64,000 bases of DNA from Diabrotica undecimpunctata. Its lineage: Eukaryota > Arthropoda > Insecta > Coleoptera > Chrysomelidae. This document shows, one piece after another, positions 22,871 to 34,100 of this stretch. The notes under the pieces were generated by a model, which searched no databases, had not been told where the DNA came from, and worked only from the letters and a program-made list of their open reading frames with translations. Position numbers and translations under genes: made by a program. Every line of letters begins with the position of its first letter. Within the stretch, counting starts at the first letter, position 1. The DNA is taken from assembly GCF_040954645.1 (NCBI RefSeq), contig NC_092806.1:148642429-148706428 (forward strand), given 5' to 3'.

Positions 22871-24212
22871 TACAAATTCATTTTGCCATACTATTAAAGT
22901 TAGTTTATGGGTGCGACTACTAATACCCAAAATTAAACTGCGAACACTAAAGGTTAAAAAAATTACATAAATTTGTGGTCCGAAAGACCACTCGTGACTT
23001 TATAAAAATTAAAACTCACTGGAATCGCACGCGCCGACAAAGCCACTCTCCACGAATACCTCTGGGTGAGCATATATTAGCTATATGAAACTAGACTTTC
23101 CAAAATTGCAAATTGTCTTTCAGACCACATGTCGTTATTTAAAGGTTAACATTAATTTATTTCTAATTGTCACATTATTAGATAACGTTAATTAAGAAAA
23201 CGCATAAAAAAACACCGGAAAATCATGAATTAACAAAAATTTAATAAAAAAAAAAATCCTAATATTTAGGCATACGATCCGCTTCCGATAACGCGATCAG
23301 ACGGTATAGTTCGTGCAGATTATTTTACTGGAATTCTAGTGATGATTTGATCAAATATTGACAAACAGAGACAATAATTATTTACACACCACATCAATTA
23401 CTTTGGAATTAATTCGAATGATTAGAAAATGTCGAAAAGATAAAGTTATATTTAAACATTTTAGACAATTCAAGTTAGTTTCGTACTTTAGAAAAATAAT
23501 GCGGTTCGAAAATAATAGTGTAATAATATTACGGTATAATTATTTTTTAGTTTACGATGCAGGTGAAAAAATTTATTGCAGGTATGTTGTTAGTGTGCTT
23601 ATTTTAATAGATCAATGTATATAGCTTGTGTTTTCATTTTACAAAAATTTACATTTTATATATAATACAGGGTGAGTTTTTAGTGCGACATTAATCAATA
23701 ATTCCATTGTGGTACAAAATATCCAAAAAACTTATTTAGAAAAAATGTAGGCTATGATATTCTCCATACCTATGTGTATAAATATGTGGAATTCTATAGG
23801 GTGATTAATAAGTACATGGTATAGCAAACATACAATTTTTTAAATGGGACACCCTATATATTTTTTCATATTTATATTCCTCTCATAATTCTTGTTCTTA
23901 TAATATTGGGCTTTGTATTAACAAGTTATGACCCTTTTTATTTCGAAATCTCTATGAAATCAACACCATGTTATGTATAAACAATTATTTATTTTATATA
24001 ATAAGGTAAGCAATATATTGTAGTTTTTAAAATAAGTTTAATTAAAATCATTGACTAAAATTTGTATACAGGGTAAACTACAAAACAAAATTACGATTTT
24101 CTCAATTTTTTATTTTATTTTTTAGAAATATTGTATTTTTAATACTCTTCCATTTTTATATAGTATTTCCTATAACTAAACTCATTATTTTCCGAGGTAT
24201 TTTTAGTTTTCT
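22871..24212. other. No gene; small hairpin and repeated ACAGGGTG motifs
   Basis: GTGGTCCGAAAGACCAC (22976-22992) can form a 6-bp stem. TACAGGGTGAG (23668), TATAGGGTGATTAAT (about 23796), the inverted form GACACCCTATA (about 23847) and TATACAGGGTAAAC (24066) recall ends of small non-autonomous elements common in insects. I cannot define an element from them. Confidence 0.4.
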
Positions 24213-24395
24213 TCAAATTTCGGGAATACATTCAATTTTTGTAAGTATTTCTACTTGAGCACTCAATTGAGTATTAAAATTTAGTAATTCCTGACAAACT
24301 CCTTTATTTGTCGATTTTTCCGTATGGTTGTGATCTCGCAATACTGATTCTAATGCACCACAGAGTCTTAAACAGTTTATGATCTCTCCTAATAT
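24213..24395 (-). pseudogene. hAT/ZMYM1-like fragment at the left flank of transposon A
   Basis: The minus strand reads ILGEIINCLRLCGALESVLR and NKGVCQELLNFNTQL. This resembles the DUF4371/ZMYM1-like region of hAT-derived proteins. The stretch ends at 24213 with a TAA. Its upstream part is interrupted by transposon A. The reading can be carried across the ATAT site to the other flank at 26951 for only a few codons. Confidence 0.5.
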
Positions 24396-24428
24396 GAGGC
24401 GCTCCGTGGACAAACGGCGAATACGCCA
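24396..24428 (+). repeat. Transposon A left TIR
   Basis: Starts GAGGCGCTCCGTGGACAAAC and continues GGCGAATACGCCA. Pairs with 26914-26946. Confidence 0.85.
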
Positions 24429-24717
24429 AATGGGCATTTTGAGAAAAACGCGATTAAAGTTGAAAAAGTGTTTTTAATTCAATAAGGGCGAATATACACG
24501 TCATCAAAATTTTGTAATGCGGTTAGGTAAAAACTATTTTTTTTGTAAAAAGTTTTGCTTGTTAAGCAAATAAGATCACCCCATCTAAACCAAAATTATA
24601 ATTCAGGATATTGAAAAAAGTTTTATTCAAAGGATATGATATGAAAAACATTTTTTAATTAAAAATTGTTCTGTTTAAGATAAATCAAAAACTAAAAAAA
24701 CACCAAACAATAAATTA

Positions 24718-26551
24718 TTAATTCAAGCAAAAATCCATAACATCATCCTGACTTTCTCCAGTTAGCGTTGCCAAATTGGTTTGTGATTCTTGGAGAGAGA
24801 TCAGCTCATCAAAGAAACTCCTATGATGAAGCGGTATGTATGGAAGAAGTGACTTGATGTCTTTTATTTTTTCCTCTGAAAGTTTTATAGGCTGTTGGTA
24901 TTTAGGAGACAAAACTGCGGCAGATAAATCAAACAAATGGCGTTGATATTCTCCTACTTTTCTTTTCTGCAAAACAACTTGTTCGGACAAAACATTTTGG
25001 TACGTTGGTTGTATGGAAAACCCTTGTTTGAACAACTTGGAGTAAAGAAATACTTTACCATCTTTAAAACTAGCAGTTGATTTTCTTTTTGTAATTAACT
25101 TCTGAAGAGCATTGAAATCAAAAAACATTGATGATGTCATTTTTACTACTTTGAATGGTCTGACCTTCCTTGATGAACGAATTAAGTCAATATAGTGGTC
25201 TTCAGAATAAACATCAATATTTCGAAGCCTTAACTCAATGTGACCAAAATCCCTGTCACAAGGTAAATATGAATGTCCAGGAATCATAAAGTAATGTTCT
25301 ATGAAATCAAATTTTAATTCATGAATTTTTTTTAAACAAGCTAAAACAATGTTCATATTTTTGTTCTGGCCGCCACAATTGTCACTAAATAAATAGCACA
25401 ACTTTTTTGACTTGATGATCCATAGAATCAAAGTAATGGGACAAGCAGCTTGCTATTTCACATGAACCACGACCTCCAGTACTTCCATTCCACATGTACA
25501 TAACACATTTTCCAGATTTAACATCATGGACTGCAAAATTGTAGGTCCAAAGCTTCCTTTTGTAATACTGTACAGATGTCGTCAGTTTAGGGGTAGGGAG
25601 AGTTTGCTGCAGATCTATACAAATTGCTGAAACTGAGTCTTCATTATTACTTTTATAACTTTTAAGTATTTTTTGAACTGCTTTGGCTCGTCTTAAATGA
25701 AGTTCCTTGGCAACTTGTAATTGGTTACGTTGTAAATCATCACAATTTGAAAGTTCCATATCTGTTTTGTCACAAAAATTACAAGTATCCGACTTAGGAG
25801 GGTTGAAACCAATATTGAATTTTTTATTAAATGTGTCACGATAGAACCGTGAGCTGACAGGTTCAATTAAAGGGTGATTTTCTGTCATCCACTCACAGTA
25901 CAGGTCATACAACTTGTTTATGTTTAAGTCTGTGGAAAGGTATTTTCGGTAAGGGCTTTTTGCTCTGCTGTAATGGCTTGAACATTTGGGTAAACTATTT
26001 ACATGTAACATTACAGTTTCTTTCATTTCTACACTTACTTTGTTAACTGGATTTTTATTTCCTCTTCTGTCCAATTCTACAGTGCCACTTGTGGATACTT
26101 TATTCAAAACAGTTCGAACCCTCTTTTCAGTGACACCATGAATCGCATAGAATGCTTTTCTGCAGACTTTAAATTCATTGCTTTCAAAAAGTACACTGTA
26201 CTCAATACTACGTAACTTTCGACTAGGTCGATTTTTAATGCGACAACGGTTGACAGAAACAGATTTCACTCTTTTAGATAAGTAAGTGTTTTGTAGGTTA
26301 TACTCAGATAATTCCCAAAAGTTTTTAAAAATTATACTAATTTTCTCCAAACCTACTTTCTCAAAACATCCACAGGAACAGGGACTTCCCACAGTCCGCT
26401 TAGGCACAAGTTTTCTGTTTTTAATGGTGCTGTATTCTTCACCTGAGTTTCTTTTAACTTTATTCACATTCTTTTGCCACGTGTCTTCAGTTTTCGACCT
26501 TTTTCTAGTGTAGCCTTTGTTTTGGTCTTCTGTAAACTCGCTTTCTGACAT
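24718..26551 (-). pseudogene. Transposase of element A, one 4-bp frameshift
   Basis: Starts at ATG 26551 (MSESEFTEDQ) and ends at 24718, about 609 codons once a single 4-bp tandem duplication (ATTT, near 25388-25395) is discounted. Seen: a small Cys cluster CSCGC (residues 58-62), Cys-His motifs KVCRKAF and SHYSR, DTCNFCD (C257, C260), then the conserved core. The core is IDLQQTLPTP (D313), YYKRKLWTYNF, MYMWNG, RGSCEIASCL, and after the frameshift SDNCGGQNKN and PGHSYLPCDRDFGHIE. The three acidic positions fit an RNase H-like DDD/E nuclease. It acts on its own element ends in the nucleus, by inference. Its layout matches the transposase at 60809-62730 throughout. Confidence 0.85.
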
Positions 26552-26734
26552 TGTAGCAGTAAAATTTTAACTTTATTAGTAAAGTAACTCAAACTATTCA
26601 AACTAATCAAAATAAAAACTACTTGTTTTGACAAGCAAAACGACACTGTAGCTTAAAACGGTAAAAATAAGACGGAAATCACGGAAATTTTATTCAGAAA
26701 TTTGGCAAGACAGAAGTGTGTACCGACGTAGCGG

Positions 26735-26760
26735 TGGCGTATTCGCCGTTGTTCCACGGA
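26735..26760 (-). repeat. Internal TIR-like copy in transposon A
   Basis: The reverse complement reads TCCGTGGAACAACGGCGAAT followed by ACGCC, closer to the left TIR (two differences) than the true right end is. It lies about 185 bp inside the right end, upstream of the transposase start. Confidence 0.8.
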
Positions 26761-26913
26761 ACATTTACCATACTTTTTAAGATTCATACAGTTTGCTTCC
26801 GTTAAGTCAACCTATTATAGTTCTGAATAGAAAGGACGAATAAACCATGTTATGGTGGTAAATTGTTCGAATAATGATCAGGCTATATATTGCATTAAAA
26901 AAAAAACTGTAAC

Positions 26914-26946
26914 TGGCGTATTCGCCCTTTTTCCTCGGAGCGCCTC
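26914..26946 (-). repeat. Transposon A right TIR
   Basis: TGGCGTATTCGCCCTTTTTC followed by CTCGGAGCGCCTC, then ATAT at 26947-26950. Confidence 0.85.
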
Positions 26947-26950
26947 ATAT

Positions 26951-27780
26951 CTCCTTTGCTGTTTAAAAAATTGAAAGTGTCACCGAGAGAGGGTTTATTA
27001 AAATACGAAAACTACAATAAGATGAAAAATCCAAATGTACTTGCGATTTTGTTTTGTCTTTAAAATAAATGAGTTGACAGAAGGAGGTAAGAGTTTATCT
27101 TCTCATTTTATAAATATGGGTCTATTAAAAGTGCATTTACTATTAATAAATATTGCAATATTGCAAAATCAATAGGTTAATACAGAAAAGACAGGATTTG
27201 ATTTTAGTATAATGGTATCATTTTTTGCTTTTACCTATTTCGTCCTTTTAGGACTCCTTCGAGCAACTATGTAGAAGCTTCTACATAGTCGCTCTGAGAC
27301 TTCCTGATAGAAAGAAATACGTATATACACCTATACTGAAATCAAATTTTAACTGACTTTTTTCTATTTTTATTTACTTACGTTTTGAGTTTTGAGTATA
27401 CGAAATCAGTTCGCGAAAGGTTGTTGCCTAGATGACTTGATATGTTGTGGAATGCAAATTTAGATTTCCTATGTCACTACATTTATCGTCTGTTTTACTT
27501 TGAAAAGTTTAAAAGGTACAGATGGGCAGTGGGCAAGTATCTAAATTTTGGTTTCGAAACTAAGAAATCTTCAAATTTTGACTGTTTGTCAAAAGGTTAA
27601 TATTTTGTAGACAGTAACCTTTATATGTATCAGATATTTTTTGAATTACTTCATAATATATATACTAAAATATATAATTATTCGAGTAAATTATTAACCA
27701 TCAATACATATTTACAAAATAACTCTAATATTTTTTATTATAAATAAATAATGTATTAAGACAATAAATTTTTATTACAG
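26951..27780. other. Upstream or intronic DNA of the tyramine receptor
   Basis: No coding sequence seen. It holds a large palindrome at 27261-27294 and ends in a 3' splice site (TTTATTACAG, 27771-27780) in front of the first coding exon, so at least its right part is intronic. Confidence 0.55.
27261..27294. repeat. 34-nt near-perfect palindrome
   Basis: The centre is a perfect 24-nt inverted repeat with arms ACTATGTAGAAG and CTTCTACATAGT (27266-27289) and no loop. One A/C mismatch pair and then GAGC/GCTC extend it to 34 nt. It lies about 520 bp upstream of the receptor exon. Confidence 0.9.
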
Positions 27781-28110
27781 ATCAAAACCTTCCACTGACC
27801 TCCATTCTGTAGACCATGAGCGACGAGAACTTCAACTGCACCGAAGAACCATACGGTAATTTTACCACCATCTTCGGAACGACAGACGTCCCGGAATGGG
27901 AAGCTATCTCTACTATAGCCACCTTAAGTTTTTTGATATTACTAACAGTTATCGGAAATGTTCTTGTGATACTCAGCGTTTTCACCTACAAACCGTTAAG
28001 GATTGTTCAAAATTTTTTTATTATTTCGTTGGCTGTTGCTGATCTTACCGTAGCTGTTATTGTTCTTCCCTTCAACGTAGCCTATGCTGTAACTGGAAGA
28101 TGGATTTTTG
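27781..28110 (+). other. TAR1: Tyramine receptor exon with start codon
   Basis: The acceptor AG is at 27779-27780 and the donor GTAAGT starts at 28111. It holds 35 nt of 5' UTR and the first 98 codons plus one base. The ATG at 27816 has A at -3 (GACCATGAG). The acceptor upstream implies at least one earlier non-coding exon, not located here. Confidence 0.88.
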
Positions 28111-31100
28111 GTAAGTTTTGCCACTTTGTACCAATATTAACTATTATATAAGCTTGTTTGATAATCATATAGTCGATGACTGATCTAAGCTTTTAAGATA
28201 GGTAGGTAGGTAGGTACCTATTTGGGTAAGCAAGGATTTTGTAATGAGTGTGGACACAAAAAAAAACGGCATGTCAAGGTAAACTTTTATTTTTTATTTT
28301 GACAAGATTCGCAAACATATACTTGATCTGTGTCCACATAGAATATAGTTACGCAGATTATATGATATGTTTTAAGACGCATTTGGCATCGAATGCCTTC
28401 CTTATATTCTGTAATATTTAGTACACATACAATAGATAACACACACCTTTAGAAACTTTTTGATTTTTAAAATGTGATGTAATGTTTGATAACAAATTTC
28501 TATTTTTAGAGCGCGAAAGAATGTTTTATATCGAATTACGATTTTCTAAGGCTAAAGTAATATTTGATAATAAATTATCAGACAGAATTGTAATTTTTGT
28601 TGAGCACTGTTTTGTATTATAATCAAATAATTTTCGTTTGGGTACAATTTTTTTTCTCAGGACTTGGAGATTTAGTGTGGGCGAGAAACGTTTTTGAAGA
28701 TAATCTTAAATTCGCTTCTGGTGTAGGTGAATGCTTAAAAATATCAATATTATTTCGGTTATTTACAGGACTTGATGATTTTGTGTGAGAATGAAATTCT
28801 GGTCTACGAACTATCCAAGCTTTTTTACTTTCTTTTGATTTTCTTTCATAATTTGTTTTTTCTTTCTTTCGAGTTTTCTCCGTTCTTTTTTACGCTCGTT
28901 GTCAAATTTTTTTTTCATTTTTTTTTTCTATGTTTCTTCTACTGATGAAGTTAGAACAAATGGAAACTTTTAAGTTTGCTTCTTGCCTTTTTGTGCTGGA
29001 GTATCTGGCCATACTAAGTAAGTCGCAATAGATTTATTTGTAATATTTACAGGTATATTTTAAGAAATGTTTCAGGTTTTTTGGGTAGATCTTCTTTAAA
29101 CGTTTTCGTCACACTTAACCCAACTTGGTTTGTATGGTCTTCTATTCCTTGCATGTTGAAAATTTCATCATTCTCGGGTGCTATCAAGGGTATTCTCGAT
29201 TGCAGGTATGTTTATAATTTCAGTATCATCTGAATTACTTCACTTGTTTCTAAAATTTTTGCTTCTTAGTCTAAAACATTTTCTTGTTTGTGGTTTGGAA
29301 AAATTTCTACTGTCGACTTTTCTGTAAATGTTGAAAAGATTTGTTTTTAATATTTGGTAATCATCAGATTGATTTTTACAATTATTTCGACATAGCTGTT
29401 TAATTTTGCCATTGTCAACTATTTTACAAAATTGATTATAATAAATTGTTGTATTTGGATCAATAAGTGTTGGCAAATCTTTGTGCTCATCCAGATTACC
29501 TTAAGTTTCAAATTCTTTCCCAAGACATTTTGAATAGTCAAGTGCAGACGAATTCCAAGGGAATATACTGCATGCCCTTAACCCACTTCTGATAACATTT
29601 GGATTTAACATATATATAGCAAATTTTAAAACTGGAGTAAACTGTACTTTTGTTAACACTTTTTCGGGGTTTTCTCTACTAAACTGAAGCACATCTTTGT
29701 TTCAAAAAGTTTTTAGAGGCTTAAATGCAGCCAGATCCGCTGGTTGCTTTAATCTCGTGGCATTAGGATATAAAGCACTAAAATAATTTTCAAATCTCTA
29801 CAAAGTAGACTTGTCTGTACAGTTAAATGGGTTTTATGCCAATCAACAAGAAGTATCACCGGACGTGTAATATTATTTTGATCCAAATAAGTGTATTCGT
29901 TAAAGTTTTTGTTATCCATCTAACCATTTTCTGTTAAACTAATACCCCACGAATTCGGCACAGCACTTAATATATCATTAGGCAATCTCTTATGGGGATA
30001 AATTATCATTGGGGGTAAAATATTTCCTATTGCAGAAAATGTGAATATAACTCTTAAATTAACCTTTGGATTATGTTGAATTTCATAGACATATCTGGAA
30101 CTCTTCATTGCCAAAACATTTTTATTTTTGGGACATGAATAAAAGCATGTCTCGTCACAATTGAAGATCCTTGTTGGGTCTTGAAGAATATCTTCAATTC
30201 CTTTTTTTATCTAGATAAGGTTTTATGTTGTCAAACCATTTGGTAATGTCTCTATGTTTAAGGTTTGAACGTGCTGATGTCACTCCCTCTGAAGTCTTTA
30301 GGAAAATGTTGGGATTGCACTTTAAAAAAATGCAGATAGCCATGTTCTGCCTGGTCTATTTTTAACAAATGGATTCACTCTAGGGTTACTCTCTAAAATG
30401 TTTTAACGAAGTCCTTAATGTCGTCAACACAAACAGGAGATCTTCTACTTTGACAATAAAAAATCCAGATTTTAAGTTGTTCCTCTTCATTCTTCGAAAA
30501 AACTGAATCTGGTCCATGCGTTATCTTATTTTGTTCACTTCACGAAATTTTTTACTTTTACTGCAACTTATGGTGGCTCCATTCATTTTGAATTAACTCC
30601 AACGCTTTTTGAACATGGTTTTCGGAATACTTTTTTTTATAAGTGTTTCTAGTTTTAGATCGTTTTGGCATAGTTGCTAAAAAATATATTAATTATTTAT
30701 TGGCCACACATAAAACACTGATCATTAACATAATATGTCAATCACTAGATTCTTACATAAAACTAATATCTCAGTTATTGACCTAGATGGACAATAATTC
30801 ATATATTTTTATTATTTATTTTGCTTCAATCACTTAGGGTTATTAGCATAAGAAAAATACAAAAAATGATACAGACATACATAGGCATACACAAAATATC
30901 AATTACATAATAATGTATACAATATATATTTTAATTATTGATGAATTGTACTAAATTTTATTAAAAAAGTTTAGAGAATTCAAGATTTCAAGAATTCTAT
31001 TAAGTCAGCTACGTATTTAGATTCTCCTAGAAGTTCTTTTAATGTTTTAGGAATGTGGTGATATAGTCTTTCAACTGAGTATATCGGACAGTCAATCAAA

Positions 31101-34100
31101 ATGTGCTTCACTGTCACTTTACATTCACAAACAAAACACACAGGTTCCTCTTCTCTCTTCAACAAGTGTTCATGTGTTGTAGACGTATTTCCCAATCTGA
31201 GACGTGTTATTAGGACTTGATGTTGTCGCTTTGAAGGCCAGAAGTTCCATGGAAGGACCGAAGATTTTATTTCTATCAATTTAGTGGTGCTTCTACTCCA
31301 TTGGTTTTGCCAAACATTGTGCAATTTTGATTTTAAGTAAGGTTTTAAATCTAAATGCATCGTTACATTTTCCACTGATGTGGCTGTATTGATTACTGCT
31401 GACCTAGCTATACTATCTGCCTTTTCGTTACCTTCTATTCCAACGTGTGACGGTACCCAAAGGAACTCTACTGTCAAATTGTTTTGGTATATACGGTATA
31501 AAATTAACTTAATTTGCTGTAATGTTGGATGAGAGGGATAAATCTGAGAAATTGATGTCAGACAACTAAGTAAATCAGATATTATAAGAGATTTGGGAAG
31601 CTTTTTTTCTAGAATAAAGGTTAGGGCCTTATTGATGGCAAATAGTTCTGCTGTAAAAATACTTGTCTTAGGAGACAATTTATAGATGAAATGGTCATGT
31701 GATATCACAAAGCATGCTCCTACCCCATTAATGGTCTTAGATGCGTCCGTGTATATAAAATGTTAATTTTTGTACTGTGTGAGAACATGGAGAAAGTGAG
31801 TTTTAAAAAAATTTGGTATCACGTTATTTTTGTTATATGCTGTAAGTTTAAGGTTACAAAGCAAAGAGGGAAAATTAATATATTGATAATTTCATGCATT
31901 AGTAGTTGGCCACCTTAAAATTTACGTTATTTGCATACATAGCGTCAGATTCCTTATGCAATTTCGGACATGAGATACACTATATTCTCACAATAACATA
32001 AAACATAAAGTAGAAAGAGCATTTTAGTATATAGTACTTACCGGCTAACATAAGTTTCTCTAGATAAATAACAAAATTCCCTTGCAAACTAACGACACAG
32101 AATAGTGTCTCAATCAACGTCGAATACTGACTAAAACATGATGGTTAACTTGAAACTAGATGTGTCAGATTCTAGCAGACATGATGCCAAACTTAAAAAA
32201 AGTAGTCACATTTAACAAAATACCAACATTTTCCTAATTTTAATCAAAACATATTAGAGGCCAATAACTCCCTCATGGCCAACAACTGGTGCTTTTACCC
32301 CCAATATTATTTTTACTAGCAAATATTATATCTTCTTCTTCTTCTTCCTACTTTATAAATAGGCTTAATGCCTGTTTTACTTCGGTTTTTAGCCTCAATT
32401 GACGTTGTCTGACCATCTTTTCCTCGGTCGTCCCAATGATCTTCTTCCATTTGGCGATTTGTCTCTTGCTATTCGTACTATTCTATTTTCTGTCATTCTT
32501 TCGATGTGTTGATTCCATTCCACTTTTTTTCTTTTGGTCCACGCGTTTATTTCCTCTATACCACATCTCGTTCGTATTTCCTCACTTCTTACTCTGTCTC
32601 TTAGAGTTTGGTTTGTTATTTTTCGTAAGACTTTCATTTCTGTTGTTTCCAGTAGTCTTTGTGTTTTCGCCGTATCTGCTCTTGTTTCCGCTGTGTCATT
32701 ATCGGCCTTAGTGTTGATTTATATATCCTGGTTTTCGTGTCCGTTGTGAGGTATTTGTTTCTCCAGATTGTGTTGTTGAGACATCCTGCTGCTCTGTTTG
32801 CCATGTTCACTTGTTTTTGTACTTCTTCTTCCACTTTTCCGTAGCTTGGCAGTTTTATTCCCTATTGAACTCCGCCTACATTGGCCACTAGGTGGATCGA
32901 GTAGCTTGGTGGGTGATGTTACCGGCCCCAAGCCCGGATAAAGGAGGAGGGTTGTAGGGTTAGGTTAGCAGACGAGCCTCGGACTAGGATAGAAAATATG
33001 GTAAAGACAAATATTATATGTTTTTCAAATTTTACTTATCAAGTAATACATTTATTTTTCAATTTTTCAAATTATTCAAGTAAGAAAAAATCAAAGAAAT
33101 TCGAAAGGTGTTTACTATCTCTGGTTAAAATAAAGAAAGAGTAGCAAGAATATAAATAATCAATTGTTCCTCTTTGTTTTTTTTTGGCCTACTTTTAAGA
33201 AATGGACAAAATTCATACTTATAACCAGTCCTTAGTCAGTGTTAAAATCCATGGCTCCTCTTCGCATCGTAACGAACGGTGCAAAGTCGAAGCATGCGCA
33301 TAAAATCGATGCCAAACAGTTTCGTGATCGTTTTAACACCGTACAAAAGTGGCGTATTGGAAAAAAACCTTAAATAAAATGCCTTTATTAAATTAAAGCA
33401 AAAAATAAGGGTTTCGATATATTTCGTTATAGTCGATGCAAAGTCGATTTAAAAAAAATTTATAGATCTATTTTTATTTTTATTCCATTGCTTCGCCCTC
33501 ACTTTTAGCTATTTGCTATTAAGGTAAAAAATTAATTTGGTTTTTTTTTAATTTCAGGCATCTACATCTGCAAAATGTGGCTTACGTCCGACATTCTCTG
33601 CTGCACTGCCTCAATCCTAAATCTGTGCGCCATCGCCCTCGACCGATTCTGGGCCATCACTGACCCAATAAACTATGCCCAGAAACGAACTGTTAAACGT
33701 GTGTTAGTTATGATAGCGATAGTCTGGACGCTCTCTTTAATAATTAGTGTTCCACCTCTAATCGGCTGGAACGATTGGCCGTCACCCGAGATATTCGCCG
33801 AAGAGCAAGTGTGTGTGCTGACCAAGCGCCAGGGCTACGTAATATACTCATCCTCCGGATCTTTCTTCATACCTTTACTCATCATGACAATAGTGTACAT
33901 TGAAATATTTATAGCGACGAAACGAAGATTAAGGGAGAGAGCTAAAGCTGCTAAAATTAACATATCGAAGACGGTAGGACGAAACGAAGAGAACAGAGAC
34001 AGAGAAAGCGTTAGCAGCGAAACAAACCATAACGAACATCCAAACGAACAAACTAAATCAAACGACAAGTTGCTGAAGAAAAAATCCAAAGACAGTAGCA

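Larger units (their letters stand above)
24396..26946 (-). mobile_element. DNA transposon A (Sola-like/DUF7869-type), ATAT target duplication
   Basis: Bounded by ATAT at 24392-24395 and 26947-26950. The inverted ends begin GAGGCGCTCCGTGGACAAAC (left, 24396-24415) and, from the right, GAGGCGCTCCGAGGAAAAAG (26927-26946). Both continue into GGCGAATACGCCA. ATAT is its own reverse complement, so target site and TIR cannot be fully separated. The single large gene inside is a nearly intact transposase. Transposon B at 60391-63128 has a related transposase and an unambiguous 4-bp duplication. The superfamily name is my inference. Confidence 0.85.
28111..33557 (+). other. Phase-1 intron of the tyramine receptor, filled with antisense transposons
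   Basis: It opens GTAAGT and closes TTTAATTTCAG (33547-33557), 5447 bp. It contains a pogo-like transposase (about 28780-30671), an I-clade RNase H fragment (30980-31760) and an RTE-like 3' end (about 32330-32940), all on the minus strand. The rest (28111-28780, 31761-32330, 32945-33557) is AT-rich with no gene seen. A short (GGTA)n run is at 28200-28214. Confidence 0.88.

Noticed and set aside
23660..24090. ACAGGGTG-type motifs as a MITE
   Set aside because: Motifs occur in mixed orientation with no consistent pair of ends or target duplication.
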